Positions 9,007 to 22,063 of a stretch of DNA of 64,000 nt are shown piece by piece. Origin of the DNA: Dacryopinax spathularia (lineage: Eukaryota; Basidiomycota; Dacrymycetes; Dacrymycetales; Dacrymycetaceae); NCBI GenBank assembly GCA_037974965.1, contig JBBPFI010000009.1:496001-560000 (forward strand), in the 5' to 3' direction. The notes beneath the pieces are model-generated. The model was not told the origin of the DNA. It made no database searches and saw only the letters and a program-made list of their open reading frames with translations. How positions within the stretch are numbered: the first letter of the stretch is position 1; the number at the start of each line of letters is the position of its first letter. Made by a program: the position numbers and the translations under genes.

Positions 9007-10451
9007 GACGATGAGAGTGGAAGGTGAGGGCATCGAGTCGAGGTGGAGAGGCGGGCAAGCACGCTGCGTATCATGCTGTAAAGTGTATCGCTCCATCCTC
9101 ACTAATGTGTATCTATGTTGTAATGTTCGTGGGATGGCATACGAGAGCCACAGCACTGCTCGGCAGAGGCTGAAGGTCGACCTTCGCAGCCTGGTGTGGT
9201 CGGTTCTGTTGTACCTGGCGCTACCCCTGGTTGCTCTGCCGACCTGTATGATCATAAGTGGGTGTGATATAGCGGATCGGCTTGCCACGACCAATAAAAA
9301 TCAGCTTCAAGAACCGGAATTAGCTGATAACAATAACTCCACGGACGATCAAATGATCCGCCAAGAACAAACGCGTCCGTCTTTCTGGAGAGCTTCGCGG
9401 CATGCCAGAAGCTGGAATGTGGCAACCATCGTGCGACAAAGATAGAACCCCGCCTCGACCAATCTGCAAGAAGAAGAGCAGAAGACGATGGATCCATAAA
9501 TCCGCTCATAATCAGTCACTATTCGAGCGAAGCAACTCCGCCGGTACTGATCACTATGTTTCCTCCGAGGACATGAAAATCAAAACTTCGTCCCAGCGAT
9601 GATAGCTGACGATCAGAACTGCGGCGCCGAGAAGAGCGGGCATCTGATCTCTCCGACGCTGTGTGACGAGTGACAAGATCATCCATCATCGTGGGAGAAT
9701 CGGAGTGCAAGAGAATGTGGCGATAAAGTCATGCACCGGACAATGGCGAGCTGCCGGAAAGATCCTTCTTGAACCGTCGTGTGATTGCAGAGTGCAGTGC
9801 AGAGGAAGCCTCACTGCGGCTACAATCAAGAGAATGAGAGCGCTTGAGCTAAGGTATTGGTTTTAGCAGGTCCGTTGTCCTGATGGCCCTGGTCCAAGCC
9901 CGAGGGATTAAGTGAGTGATACTATCGGAAGGCGATGTCGCCGCCGTTCCTGGCGAGGTCTGGGAGACATAGGTAGATCGAGACCCCCTGAAGCGGACTG
10001 AGATTTGGATTGGCGCAGTTGGACATCAAACTCAGAATAGCAGGAGGGTCTCGTGAGTGAAGATTTGCTGTTGTCACCACTGCCATGATGTGACGGTCAT
10101 GCGAAGCAGGTGCTTGCGAAGCTTCTCAGAGCACGGTCCTTCTGACCGTCCGATAGTGGGCGCTCAAGCACTTGCTAGGTTCAAGACAGGTGTCATTGGC
10201 ATGCAAGCCAGTGTCTGAGCTGCACTTTCTTCAGTTAAGACAATAACAAGCAATCGTAAACAATGAAAGTGAGCTGGTGTGAATCGGCCGACTGTTTACG
10301 CCGCGAGCGGCCGAGTCAGACCCCTGGAAGCGAGCGTCATGACGGCTACGGGGTCCGCGACGTAAACAGCTTCTCACTCACCCACCGACGACGACCTCGA
10401 CGCTGCATCCAGCGTCAACGACTTTCTTAACGTCCGCTTCTCGCGCTTTAT
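9007..10451. other. Intergenic, no gene recognised
   Basis: About 1.4 kb between ASF1 and the F-box gene. Open frames here are short, overlap one another on both strands and resemble nothing known. The last 100 bp, pyrimidine-rich with TTTATATG, is probably the promoter of the next gene. Confidence 0.5.
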
Positions 10452-13400
10452 ATGCAAACTAGGCCCTCAACTGCTCATACAAAAACCCAGTATCCGAAGA
10501 AATATCAACAGAAATCCCGCATTCACAGCTATTCCCAACATGGAGCCTCGCAGCACTCATCCGCCTACCTCCTGTCTCTCCCCGAGGAGAGCCTCACCCA
10601 TGTCACCGCATACCTCGACCCGATTAGCCTATACAGGCTCTCCCTTACGTGCCGCCGGTTGAGGGATCATGTCGCTCAGGATGTAGTCTGGCATAGGGCC
10701 TTTCTGTGGGCTTATCTGGGCATAGAGCCTGAGCAGAGGGAGGGCGATAATGAGAAAGCCCAGCTGTTGCTGAGGCGTCGGGAGAACACGTGGAAGAAGG
10801 AATACGTGTCGCGGTGGTCTCTCATTCGGTGCGTATATGATCAGCTAGGTCTCGCGATGAATACTTACGTGGTGGACAGACGTGTCCAGTATTCAAGAAA
10901 TGCCAGTGTGACGCATATCCCGACGCACTCTGCGATATCCTCACACCTGTACTTTCCGGCTACGCAAGCGCTGCTCTCCGCGTCATTAGCGTACGGCATC
11001 GTCGCACGGTCTCTTCCTTTGACCGGTCGCGTCTTGAAGGGATACTTGGACGCGCATGGCACCTTCAACGGCCTCGGTATCGGCAATCCGAATGCTGAGT
11101 TCAGCGTGGAAGTATCCGCCATCGCCCTCGGCAAGGAAGGCGACGCGCAAGAAGGATCGACTGGACGCATTCTCTGGGGCTTCAGGAACGGAGATGTCGC
11201 CGTCACCCGTGGTGTGAAGCCGTCCGAAGTTGGTCGTACCGCTCGCTTGATTCGGTCTGCGGCTGCGGAGGGTCACAGACAGCGCATAGAGGCGCTTGCT
11301 ACGGGCCCGAGTGGAACCGTAGCTAGCGGTGGAGCCGATGGTAGAGTAAAGTTGTGGGATGGACTTGGCTCGGGGCATACACTCAGGTGTATCTGGGCTA
11401 GCGCGCCGGCGCCTTCCGGCAGCGTCATTGGGCCGCTTTGTCAAGTTGAAGTCGACGGCGAGTTCGTCGTCGCTGCATCGACTGGAGGACAACTCCTGGT
11501 TTGGCACGGTGTAGATGTTTCCGGCTTGCTTGCCGCGAAGGACACCGTCACCGGGAAGGTACCCGAGATCATCCTCCCGCCCACGATACCTGTGCCTGCC
11601 GGTAGCCCGCAAGCGCCTCACCTGGATCTTCAGCCCAGCACTCTTGTGCTCAACGTCGTATCCCCGGACACCGCATATGTCTTGGTCCATTACGGCGACG
11701 CAGACCATTTCTGGCGATATCGTGTCAGCGTAACCGGATCTCAAGCCGATCAGACTGGTGCAAGTATCGATGTCGAGCGCACCAAGTTTGCCGGCGGTCC
11801 AGTCGGTGCAATCACCGCGATCGCCAGCTCGTTCGCACCGGTTGCACCGCTAGCCGCGTCAAGTGCGCCGTCACCTATGATCCCCTCTCCTGCGCCGGAG
11901 GCAGCGACAGACGCGATCTTCGAGATGTCCGACGTGCCGGCCCGTGCCCAACCACAAGTGCTTCAAGTTGATATCGATGCATATGCGACTGTTCGCAGCA
12001 CCAAGTCGCGCTCCTTTATCGTCTCAGGCGATGCTCTTGGCAGAGTCTGCCTCTGGGACTGGGAAGCGAAAGGCGTGATCCCGGCACGAGAGGACGGCGC
12101 CTTGCCCAAACACTCATCCTCGGACGTGCCTGTCGTCGAAGCTTGGCGCAGATGGGAAGCGCACGACGACGGCGCCATATCTGCTCTCAAACTGCGGGCG
12201 GGCTTGCTCGTCACTGGCAGCGCCCAAGGTTCAGTCAAGGTCTGGGATCCTCTCCCTCCGACGGACTCGCCTGCGCCTCTGCGTACTCTTCCGTCACCGT
12301 CGCCTCGTCCCCAGCACGGGAATACCTGGGAAGGCGTCACTCAGATTTCCTTCGAGGGTGATGTCATCATCGCCAGTGTTGGTTCGCGTATCCTTGCCTG
12401 GCGAGGCGGCAATGTAGGCCGCGACAAGCCTGGAAAGGGGAAAGGCAAGGGCCGTGTTTCAAGCCGGGCTGTCAGCGGAAAGTATGCTCGTAAGTACTGA
12501 CACCATCCTTTCTGCTAGCACAAAACTCACGCTGCTCGTCAGAACAAATCGAGATGGAAAGGGATATACGAGACTCCCGGCGCGAGCTGGAGGACGAGCA
12601 ACAAGTGGTTCGCACCAATATCATCAGGGAATCCGAGCAGCGCAACAAGCTGGGAGAGCTTGGACTGGACGAAATCGGTGCTCTGGAATACGCGCTCATG
12701 CTCAGTCGCGATGAGGAGGAGAAGAGGATCATCGATAGCCTCAATGCAAGCGAAGACGAGCTTGCATGGCAGGAAGTTGGACCAGCCTCTCGCAGGAGAG
12801 AGGCTCGCGACACCGATACCTCTCCCGAGCTCTCGCCTCCTGTCTCGCGAGGCTCGTCCTACTCGCAGGAGCCATTCACTCCGTCATGGCGAGCCGCATC
12901 CGCTTCTCCTGCTGCGCGCTACCTGTCTTCCTCGGCTCACTCATCGTCGTCGTTCTTGTCATCACCCCGCTTTCCGCCGTCGCTCACTCATGCGAAAGTG
13001 CAAATCTCGCCTATGCTGCGGCCAGAACCGATGCACGCAGGCGCATCTTACAACGCCGACCTTAGTATCAGTCCGCCGAGCTTCTCATTAGATTCGCCTG
13101 GAAGAAGCGCGAGTATGTCCACGACACCTATCACCTTCCCGTCTCTACCACCGTCGTCGCGTACGTCCGCGCAGTCTTCGCCTCAGCTAGGCCCAGTTGA
13201 CGGTCCGACGGCCTCCCGAGCGCTCAACGGAAGCGTCGGTTACGAGAAGCCTCGTCTAAAGGGATGGAACGTGGTTGCGCGCTCTCCGCCTTCAGCGCCG
13301 CAACTGAATGACATCACGCCTGGGGTCGAGACTTCGAGCGCCCAGTTTAGCGCCCACCCGATTAAGCCCGTGGAGGTTCACAGCCCCGGGCGCACGTCAC

Positions 13401-13531
13401 TATTGAGTGCGCAGTTGGCCTCTCTGACACCTCGGGACGTACCTCGCAACTTGGACGAAGAAGACGAGATGCTGAGATATGTCATGGAGCTGAGTCTTGC
13501 AGAGGCTCGCAGCACAGGAATGGAGGTATAG
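10452..13531 (+). CDS. Ufo1-like F-box/WD40 protein with C-terminal ubiquitin-interacting motifs
   Basis: Exons 10452-12489 and 12543-13531 give 1008 aa. An F-box lies at about residues 40-85 (LLSLPEESLTHV, then LYRLSLTCRRLRD), followed by WD40-type repeats (for example GRVKLWDG, GSVKVWDP, GRVCLWDWE). Two UIMs follow: about 722-740 (EIGALEYALMLSRDEEE) and at the very C-terminus (DEMLRYVMELSLAEA). This F-box + WD40 + UIM layout is that of yeast Ufo1, an SCF substrate receptor. A serine/proline-rich linker separates the UIMs. A 51-nt GTGCGT..CTTAC..ACAG segment (10829-10879) is in frame and may be a further intron, which would give 991 aa. The start ATG lies within a TATA-like string, so the true 5' end is less certain. 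Confidence 0.85.
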
Positions 13532-16500
13532 AAGGAAGTCGACAATAGAGTAGCCCATGAGGCCGTTTTGGGCATTATTTGCGATCATGTCTCTTAACGC
13601 ATAAGCGTCCTTAGATCATCAATCAAAGTCAAGTTGTAACACCGTGTCTATCAGAAGTAGTTGATGCTTTTGCATTGGACCGACCAGTTTCCAAACGATT
13701 GTCAACGTACAGAATTCCACCGATCTCGATAACCCCACGCTTCCATCGGCCAATCCCAATAGGAATTGTAACAGAAGCCGGTCTAAGAACCCTTATAAGG
13801 GGACGATGATCAAGCACACTGATCGCTGTGCCTCGCGATTGAATGGACAGGGGCGGACCTGGTCCTTCCGGCTGATTGATTTCAGGGATTTGGTTGATCG
13901 CATTGATCGGCAATCACCGGATGTATATCGGACAGCAACACAATCACACATTCTGCCTTCGGCGACCCAAAATATCCCTCATACATTGCGTCATGTGTCA
14001 TTTGTCCCCAAACGATGACTTTTGCTGTAACGTTGTACCTGTCATCCCTTTGGACGAAGACGTCTTCTATTTGGAGCCCATACCGGAGAACGGAGAAACG
14101 CCGTTACCCGTGGCGCATGCAACGTTTCACAGCTGCTATTCCAGGCAGCACACCCGCGGATATGTTCACACGGCACGGTCTCCGGTGTGCTCGGGCGCCC
14201 GATATATACGTCCGGAAGAGGTAATTGTGCTCCGGCGCTCCGGTGCTGGGCTGCTGCTTCGGGAAGGTCGGTGAAGAAGGGAGAGTAGGACCATTGCCCT
14301 GTTTGTATCTGCGGTACAATTGCGCGAGGTGCGGGACGTCGATAGCTGTGCACAGCGCGGGTACACACCTCCATGGAAGGTGAATGGCGCTGTAACACGT
14401 TCCGGCGCGCGTCCCTGTATTTCGCAACAACCCGAGCTTAGGGGGCTTCGGCAGGTATAGCGATCTCCCCTCTGTCCGCATGCGTCTCGGCAGGTAAGCG
14501 TGGGAGCAAGCGACGCGCAAGCGAGACGGACTGCGTGTCTCGGCGAATTCATGACCGACAGCGAGCAGGACAACATCCAACTTTGCTCGAAGAACGGGTC
14601 TTTATCACGCATAGCCAGAGCCAGCGAACAACCCATGCAGCCAATGACAGCGCACTACGCCCCGCGGTCTCGGACCGCATCATCATTGATGTTGATAAAC
14701 GCCCAGCAGAATCTGGTCTAACGGGAAAGAAGCTTGCCTGTTCTGGCCCGCCTCGGGGTATGGAGAGATGACGCGCAGGATCGGAGGGACGAGGCTGTGG
14801 ATGTTATTGTTAGTTTTGTGGATGTTAAGTCCGGGTGCTGTACAATTTCCCTTCCGGGGTCCGATGCCGATCTGCGCTCAGCCACAACTGCGTACAAAGA
14901 CGGTACTGACGATGTCTTACAATCCAATCAGTCCGATGTTTCGGGGTCCGCAGATCCAGGAAACTGGACCGATGAGGGCCAAGCTGTGCCTCAGCATATG
15001 GACAACATCGATGTATGCAAGCCGTCCTTCCCGTACCAGTAATAGATAGTCCTCGCAGTAATTTTAACCGGCGCCGGTAGAATATCTCAGAGCCTGGTCC
15101 TGTACAGTACGTGCAGCGGGAGCCTACATTTCCGAGACATCGCACAGCCCGCAGTTTCAAGTCCAAGTGACATGACTGGGCCGAGCTTCGACTGACTGCA
15201 ACCTCTACGATCAGGCGCCTAACGAAGCCCAACCAGAATGGGCAATATCCGCTACTTTCGAAGAAGTTCTCCTATGCTCTGGAGCGGTGCAGAGATGCGA
15301 AATGTTGTACGATCCCCGGACGAGGATGCCCGGCTGAGTTGCTTGGTTTTACTTGGCTTTGTCAGGCAGAGAATATTTTCGGGTTTTGAGGGTGGTGCAT
15401 ATGCTCGAGTTGGAGCATGCAGAGCAACCGGACCACATCTCGGAGTTTTGAGGGGTTGGGATATCCTGTTCTGCATACATACGGTATATTTTAGTGGTGT
15501 TTCACATTCTGCAGAGACAACTCAGCCAGGTTTGTCGTCATGCCGTCCATTCGCAACCGGAGGAAGCGCAGATTCAGAACCATGGAGAGTGCGAAGGCCT
15601 GAGCGGGCGGAGCTGGGCATGTGCTTTTCAAGCCAGAGACTTGCACTGTTCGGGGCAGGAGGGACCAACGCAGCGGGACTGAGCGCATGTGACCCAATTT
15701 TCTTGTTCGGAAGTTGGGTGCGGAAGCTGACGACATGTTTGGAAGAAGCAAGGGCGGGATCTAGGAAGCTGGAGGGGGCCGGGGAAGAAGGAGGAAGGTG
15801 GGCCGTGGCGCAGCCTGAGGGCCGTAGGGGCAGAAGTGGGTTCCAGGAAACAAGGGTACTCGGACCTTTCACGAACTTGCATGAATAGAAGGGGTAACCG
15901 TTCCATCCTCTGTTCGTTCCCAATGCAAGATTTCATAGCTAACAGAAAGACAAAATAAGAAGAAAACGAGTCTCTTTCAGGAGAGCAAGTGTTTGCTGGG
16001 TTTCAGCGTCTCCTACCTCAAGGTCATAAGCTGCCTCGTGCCTCATCCCGCCGCAGAAGAAGGGTATGCACTGCCTCACCTGAAGAAGAGGAAGCACAAG
16101 AGAAGGATTGTACGGGGATCCAGTCAGCAGCGGGGTGATTAGTCATCCTGCTATACGACACACTCTCACTAACCAGTTATATTCTCCCACTGTATCCTCC
16201 CAACAGAATTTCAGCTGCTTGAAAAAATTATTTTGAAAGTTTCGGATAGCGGAAATGTACCGACTTGAAAACTAAAATTTCGAGCAAAAGGTGGCTGGAG
16301 TGGTTACCAACGAACCACCTGCAAATGCAATAGAGAGACTAACACAGGCCCAAGGCTGAGAAAAAGAAGACCCAAAGCCGTAGATTCCGGGCTTTGGGCT
16401 TGGGCTTCTTTCGACGTGTTTGAGGACGTATACATTCAGGACGCAGGACGTAGGGGCCTGGACTTTTTGGGTAGATGCTGCGGTCGTTAAGCGCCTCCCT

Positions 16501-18554
16501 TGCTTGGGCTGCACAGCGAATTCCCTGCCTGAGTCCAGCCCGGGATTGGAGGAAATCCGGGTGGGAAATCGACTTCCCTTCCTTACCTGCAGCAGGACGG
16601 ATTTGGGAGTCTTCAGGAGTGCGTGGACGGGTTCAGACACCTTATATAGCGGGACTAAGCGCCCGCTTAAGTCCCTTAGCGCCTCCTTGGCTGCTTTGGC
16701 TTTGGGCCTGGTAAGGCAGTAAGGCCGAGTATTGCACCGCCCGGTCCAGTCACAGCAAGCAGTCCAAGCAGGCTAAGAGCGGTCAGATGATCCCACTAAT
16801 CCAGAGTAAAGGAAGCACTAGTGAAGGTGTACGAGGGGGGTGGGAGCGAGCGCCTCCTCCCTAGTGTGACAATGAAGAACTCTGGGAAAATGTGCATGTC
16901 ATTTTGTCCCTGAGCACAGTCGTCTTTTGGAGGAGCCGAAAAGAGCGCGGCTGCCGGGATTGAGGCGACTAGTTCGACCTGGAGCAACGCGTTGTGCGGC
17001 GAGAGCAAACTGCGGCGAGTACCTTTGTCCATTCTGCCTGCGGCTTTCGGCGAGAGCAGTTCCTGCGGTCCAGACTGCTCGGCATCCACCCAATTCCGCC
17101 GATTACGCACTCCCGCCAAACCCGCAAAAATACCGGAACCAAAAGACCCCTACACCACCCCCATCCAAAACCTCCTCAGTACATAGCGCTCGAATAATGC
17201 CCCAGATACTTCCGGTCGCCAGAGTGACACGTCACGCCCCCTCGCCGCTCGCTGCCCTGCGTCGGATTTGGCTTCAGACAAGCCTGTAGCCGCGGTGCCC
17301 CGGTCCCCTTCGCCTCGCCTCACGTTCCCAGCGCGCTTCGTCTTCTTTCCCATTGGCTGTGCGCGGTGTCGTATGGCAATCGTCCAATCGTTCAATCGGT
17401 CGGCTGGTTGCGCGGTTGCGCGACTGGGTCTTCGTCGTCGTCGTCGCTTCGCGCCTCGCGCCGCGCCGGATCGGGCTCGGCCTTTCTTTTCTTGCGTTGC
17501 CTAACGTGCGTTAACGTGGAACGCGCGGTCCCCTGCTCGGCTCCCTCCGCACGCGTACGCCCTAGGATGGGCGGGGCCAAGCCGCGGTGTCTATTGTTCT
17601 CGCCAGTTTGGTAGGCCGCCATGGGCGTCAGAATACCGCTTGTCGGCGTCTACCGCTAGTTAGGCGCTGTGCTCGTCAGTCTTGCCTTGCGAGAATGGGT
17701 CGAAGGCGAGATAGGCTGCGACTGGGCTGGGTCGGGACGCGACGCGACCGGGACTGAGCACTGACGACGCGTGCTTCTGCCGTTTTCTAATCCTGGCCAT
17801 CCGGATCAGGACATTCACAAGACCGCGATGCTGTGCGGCGCCTGCGGGCAGGGCGGGCATCCTTCTGACTTGCGACTTTGGCCTGACCACCGCGGTCCGA
17901 CACTGCGTGCTTCCTTGCCTTGGAGTGGGTGCGCGTCAGGGGCTGGGAGGACGTGCGAAGGAGGTGGAAGTGGTCGGAGGAGGGGGGCGTCGTCAGAAGA
18001 GAAGACGATCTCCCTCTCTCGCGTCTATTTTTCTGCGATTCTCTTTTTCTGTGATAGTGGGATGGTGGATGGATGGATGGGGACGCGGAAGGAATTGGGA
18101 GGGAGTGGTGGGTTCCCAGTCATCGAACCCGATGCTGTGGTACTCACTTTCTCAATCTGTCCATTTCACACCTATCGGCTTCTTACGCCCATCGGACACC
18201 CCGTTCACCCCATTTCCCTCTCTCAGTCCCTGGGCGATGCCACATTCTCACTCCTTCTCCTCCCTCCCCTCCCCCACTCAGTCACTACTGCTATTACCAT
18301 GGCCCCTCCCCTCCCCCTTTTCCCCCCTTCTCCGCCCAACCCGGGTCCACACAGCACACACAGCAAGCAAAACGGGATAAAAGCCCACCGGCCATTTCCC
18401 CGCCTCTGCCCCCTCCTCCCGCCCTATCACATCCTCCCCCTTCCCCCGTCTCCGCCTTGACCCCCCTCACATTAGTCGGCGCTTCTTCGACTTATCCCCC
18501 CCCCTCCTACTCCCTCGACATACCCGTTAGGCATACCCCACCCCAGCAGACCAA
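13532..18554. other. 5 kb gene-poor interval upstream of the GATA factor
   Basis: No open frame here resembles a known family. The longest (15238-15888, + strand) has unsupported composition and is overlapped by equally long frames on the other strand. Near 16.3-16.7 kb there are repeated CTTTGGGCTTGGGC-like and AGCGCCTCC words. From 18.0 to 18.5 kb the + strand is strongly pyrimidine-rich, as in long fungal 5' leaders. It may hold promoter and leader of the GATA gene, a non-coding RNA or decayed repeats; none can be shown. Confidence 0.4.
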
Positions 18555-20073
18555 ATGACAACGACCGCCGCGCACTGGTCGAGCTACATGGACTCACAGA
18601 ACCCCGTGTCGCCGCACCACCCCACGCCCGGAGGGGGCCACTCAGACCACACACACTCCCTCTCCTACCCGTCCTCCTACAACCCCGGTGCCGACAGCGC
18701 CCGCGCCACCCAAGGCAGCGGCGACATGTCCTCTTTCCCCCGCCGGGTCGGCTCGTACTCGTCCACCGCAGGAGGAGGAGGGCAGGACTCGCCCTTCGCA
18801 TACTCGCCGACGAACTCGTCCTCCTACGGCCACACGTACAACAACTCCCCGCTGAGCTATCCCAACAGCTCGCATACCTCCCATGCCTCATACGGCGGGG
18901 GGAACACTGGCAACTCGTACAACCCCACCGCCTCCTCCGGCAACACCAACACCGGCGGCTACGGCATCTCCCCGACGAGCAACACCACCAACTCGCTGGA
19001 CTATTATTCCTATAACCCTTCTTCTACCCCTGGGGGAGCGGGAGGACAAGACAGCTCAGCGCTCCAGTACTCGCAGGGGATCAACCCTGCTTACCTCGGC
19101 GGTGGCGGCGGCGCCTCCGGCAGGGGAAGTCAGGGGATCAGAGGGATGCCAATGATCAAAGACGAGCCACGTGATTCCTCCTTCCCGCGGTCGGACTCCC
19201 ACCACGGCCAACACGGGCAGTATCAGCAACATGCCCAGCATGCCCAGCACGGCCAGCATCAGCATCAGCACAGCCAGCATGGAGCGACGGCGACCCAGGG
19301 CGTCCTGTACCCGGCGAGGATCATGTATACGGATAATGCGACGGATAAGGAGACGAGTTGGCTCAAGAGGCAGTGTCATGTGTGCGGCGCTACGAGTCCG
19401 CCGGGGTGGAGGAAGTCCGTTTTGAAAGTCGGGAAGATCGTGAGTCCGCTCCTCCCCTCCATCCCTCCTCTCCCCTCCCCTGCTCCTCCTGCCTCCGGGC
19501 CCCGTCGTCCGAGGGTTTTGCTGAGATTGAGGCTGAGGCTGATCTGAGCGCATATAGGTGTGTAATGCGTGTGGGCTGTATGAGAAGACCCACGGCCGAC
19601 CGCGCCCGACGAGGCTGAGCGACGAGTCTCGTGCTGGTGTGCATAGACGGGTGAGCGCGGGGAGCGCTACGATCGGCGCTGGGTCCGATTCGCCTTGTAC
19701 GTCTCTCTCTCCCCCTTCCCTCTTCCCCCTCACATCTTCCATCTTCCTCCTCTACTTCATCCCTTCGAAAGAAAAGAGAGATGCAGCAGCTAACTCGCAT
19801 ACAGCCAGAGCGACATTCGCAACCCAATCCCCTCCCCTCTCGCGCCAAGCCTCCGACACCCAATCCCAGCAACAGCAACAACAACAGCGCGTCCAATACG
19901 CCCCAGCATACGCGAACGCCACCCCTACCGGGACCGCCTCGAACCCCGGTAGCTTGGCGGGCTCGCCCGTCCTGCAGCGCATGAGTGCGAGTGCGAGCGC
20001 GAGCTCGGGCGTCGGGTCGGGGTCGATGTCTAGTGGGGGAGGGTCGCAGCATGGTTCGAGGTCGCCGAATTAG
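18555..20073 (+). CDS. GATA-type zinc-finger transcription factor
   Basis: Exons 18555-19439, 19558-19696 and 19805-20073 give 430 aa. The protein is low complexity: Ser/Gly/Pro/Asn-rich at the N-terminus, then His/Gln repeats (HGQHGQYQQHAQHAQ), a single GATA finger at residues 274-300, then a basic stretch (KTHGRPRPTR) and a Gln/Ser-rich tail. The finger cysteines are C274, C277, C297 and C300, so the loop is 19 residues, against the usual 17 or 18. The first intron falls one codon before the second Cys pair. The second intron (108 nt) is a multiple of three, so retention would add 36 residues. It is expected to bind GATA motifs in the nucleus; target pathway unknown. Confidence 0.88.
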
Positions 20074-22063
20074 GCGCCTTGAGCCTTCGACCTTCGGCTT
20101 CGCTTGCTCGCGCCTGCGCTTTCGGGACGACCACGCTGCTGGTGCTACCAATACGACAAACGAGGTGCTATCGACATTCGAATTTCTTGTAACTAAAACT
20201 ATGGTTCTCGCCTCCTGTTTCTCTTCAGTACGGCTGTCGCTCGTACGGCACCTCCAACAACCGGCTCTCGGCCTGAATAACATCTTCGCTAATAACCCAA
20301 AGTTAAGGGTCGTAAAGGTTCATGTATAATCTCTTCCCATCTTGCTCTCCGCTGCTTCCACTTCTTCTGCTACTTCCGTAGGCGATCTGCCTCTCCCCAA
20401 TTCTCCCACTTTCAAGCTCCCGAGATGCTCGTCTTCTCGATCTTGTTCTGAGCGCTACGGCCGCCTTCCCTCTTCTCATTCTCTTACGTCTCCCGTACAT
20501 ATCATTCCCCATTCCCCACCTTCAGTTTTGCTCTCCGGTTTCCCGGCCTCCTCTCTGGCTAGTGATAACTGTATTCTTTTGCTGCTCGCCTGCGAGTTCT
20601 CCTGGTGCCGGTGCGCCGGGATTGCGATGTGACCTGAGACAGGTTGTCGAGATTGAGTCAGATTGAGTCTGTGATTGTGATTGAGTTGTATCTATTTATG
20701 TAATGTTCAGCTTTTGTGACAAATGGCAGGATCGTCAGTCGTTGTTTGCGTCTCTGCACCTACTAATGCGGAGCCCGCGTTTCGTTTCGTTTCGAATCGA
20801 TTGAATTCGTTTCGGTCTGGGCCAACGTATTGAATGGACAGAGTACAATGCATTCGCAAGCGGTGAATGGCCGAGCCTCAGCGCTTCCGACCGCGGCTTG
20901 TGCCCGCTCCCGCTGAGCAGGGCAGCCGCGTAGGCTGCAGCGCTATTGTGCCCGATCGGGCGAAATGCGGGCTCGCCCCTTCGGGCATAATACGACCTCG
21001 TTACCGTCGATCGTGGGTATTTTCGACGAAAGAATGGGACGGCTGCGGTTTCGCACGGCCGCTCGGGAGCCGGATGTTGTTGCGAATGTGCGTCGTCCGA
21101 GACCCCGAGCAAACGACCCGTCGACCCGTCATCACATCCCAATCACGCGTCCGCATCAGATCCATCACCGTGCCTGAGTGCTTATATCCCCACGCTTTCA
21201 TCTTCTTCCATTTCTTTCGCGCGTCATTCGGCCGCATGCGAATGCGTGTGCAACTTCCACAAAGGACGCAACGAGCACATGCAGCGGGAAACGCACCGTC
21301 AAGTTCCAAGCCCAGCGTCCCGGGCCCGCTTCCCGAGTACGCTCGCGCGCTCCCGCTGATCGTTCGGGGTTCCTTGGGGCGCAATTGGGCAAAGAGAGCG
21401 ATACGGCCCCCTCCGCACGGTCCTTCTCCAAATATATCGCTCCCACGCTGGTTGATACCATCAGAGATTGAGCACCTGACGAGCACATGCGAACACTGCG
21501 GATGATAAGGCCGCTCTAGATCCGCGATGCGGTTGCTTAGTGGTGCATGTTGCTTGACTCCTCACTGGTGGAGGCCTCGTTGCATGCACTTCTCGTTCGA
21601 GTTCGGACTCGCGCGCTCCGTACCTCCTCTGTTGGTACGATAATCCGTGCTTTGTGAAAGGCCCGCATTGGTTCTCTCTCGCCGAGCTGCGGTAAAGCTG
21701 CCGGACGGCCGTGTGCGTGGGATGGTGCCACCCGCAATCGTACCGGCGGCTTCCGCCGGATTCCAAACTTGGTTATGGCATCTGTCGCGGGAGAACGCTC
21801 GGTCGCCTGATTGAGAAGCTCCACGATGACAGGTTCGGGTTAACCAAAATATGCCGGGAGACCGGTGACGCTGTGCTCCCAAGACTCCAATGCAGTCGCT
21901 CGGTCGGAAACCGGCGTGAAGAATTCGTCCTTGCGATGTAAACGGACATGGCAACGTTCATGGAGTACTGGCAATTAATTCGTGAGTGTATGGTACAACA
22001 ACACCTACGGAAGAGTCCTTGAAAGGCAGAACAGGAAAGTGTCGGGTATAGGTCCGGTCGATC
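20074..22063. other. Convergent interval between GATA factor and helicase
   Basis: About 2 kb between two converging gene ends, including a TTTCG triplet repeat near 20.78 kb. A number of overlapping frames on both strands show no recognisable domain. No RNA gene was identified. Confidence 0.45.

Noticed and set aside
12554-13531. Independent UIM-only gene downstream of the F-box gene
   Set aside because: A clean 53-nt intron joins it in frame to the F-box/WD40 exon, and the combination matches Ufo1.
14734-15049. Two overlapping ~100-codon frames, one with a hydrophobic start
   Set aside because: They compete for the same DNA and neither continues through plausible splice sites.
15238-15888. 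216-codon open frame in the gene-poor interval
   Set aside because: No domain, signal or family likeness; overlapped by frames of similar length on the opposite strand; no splice partners.
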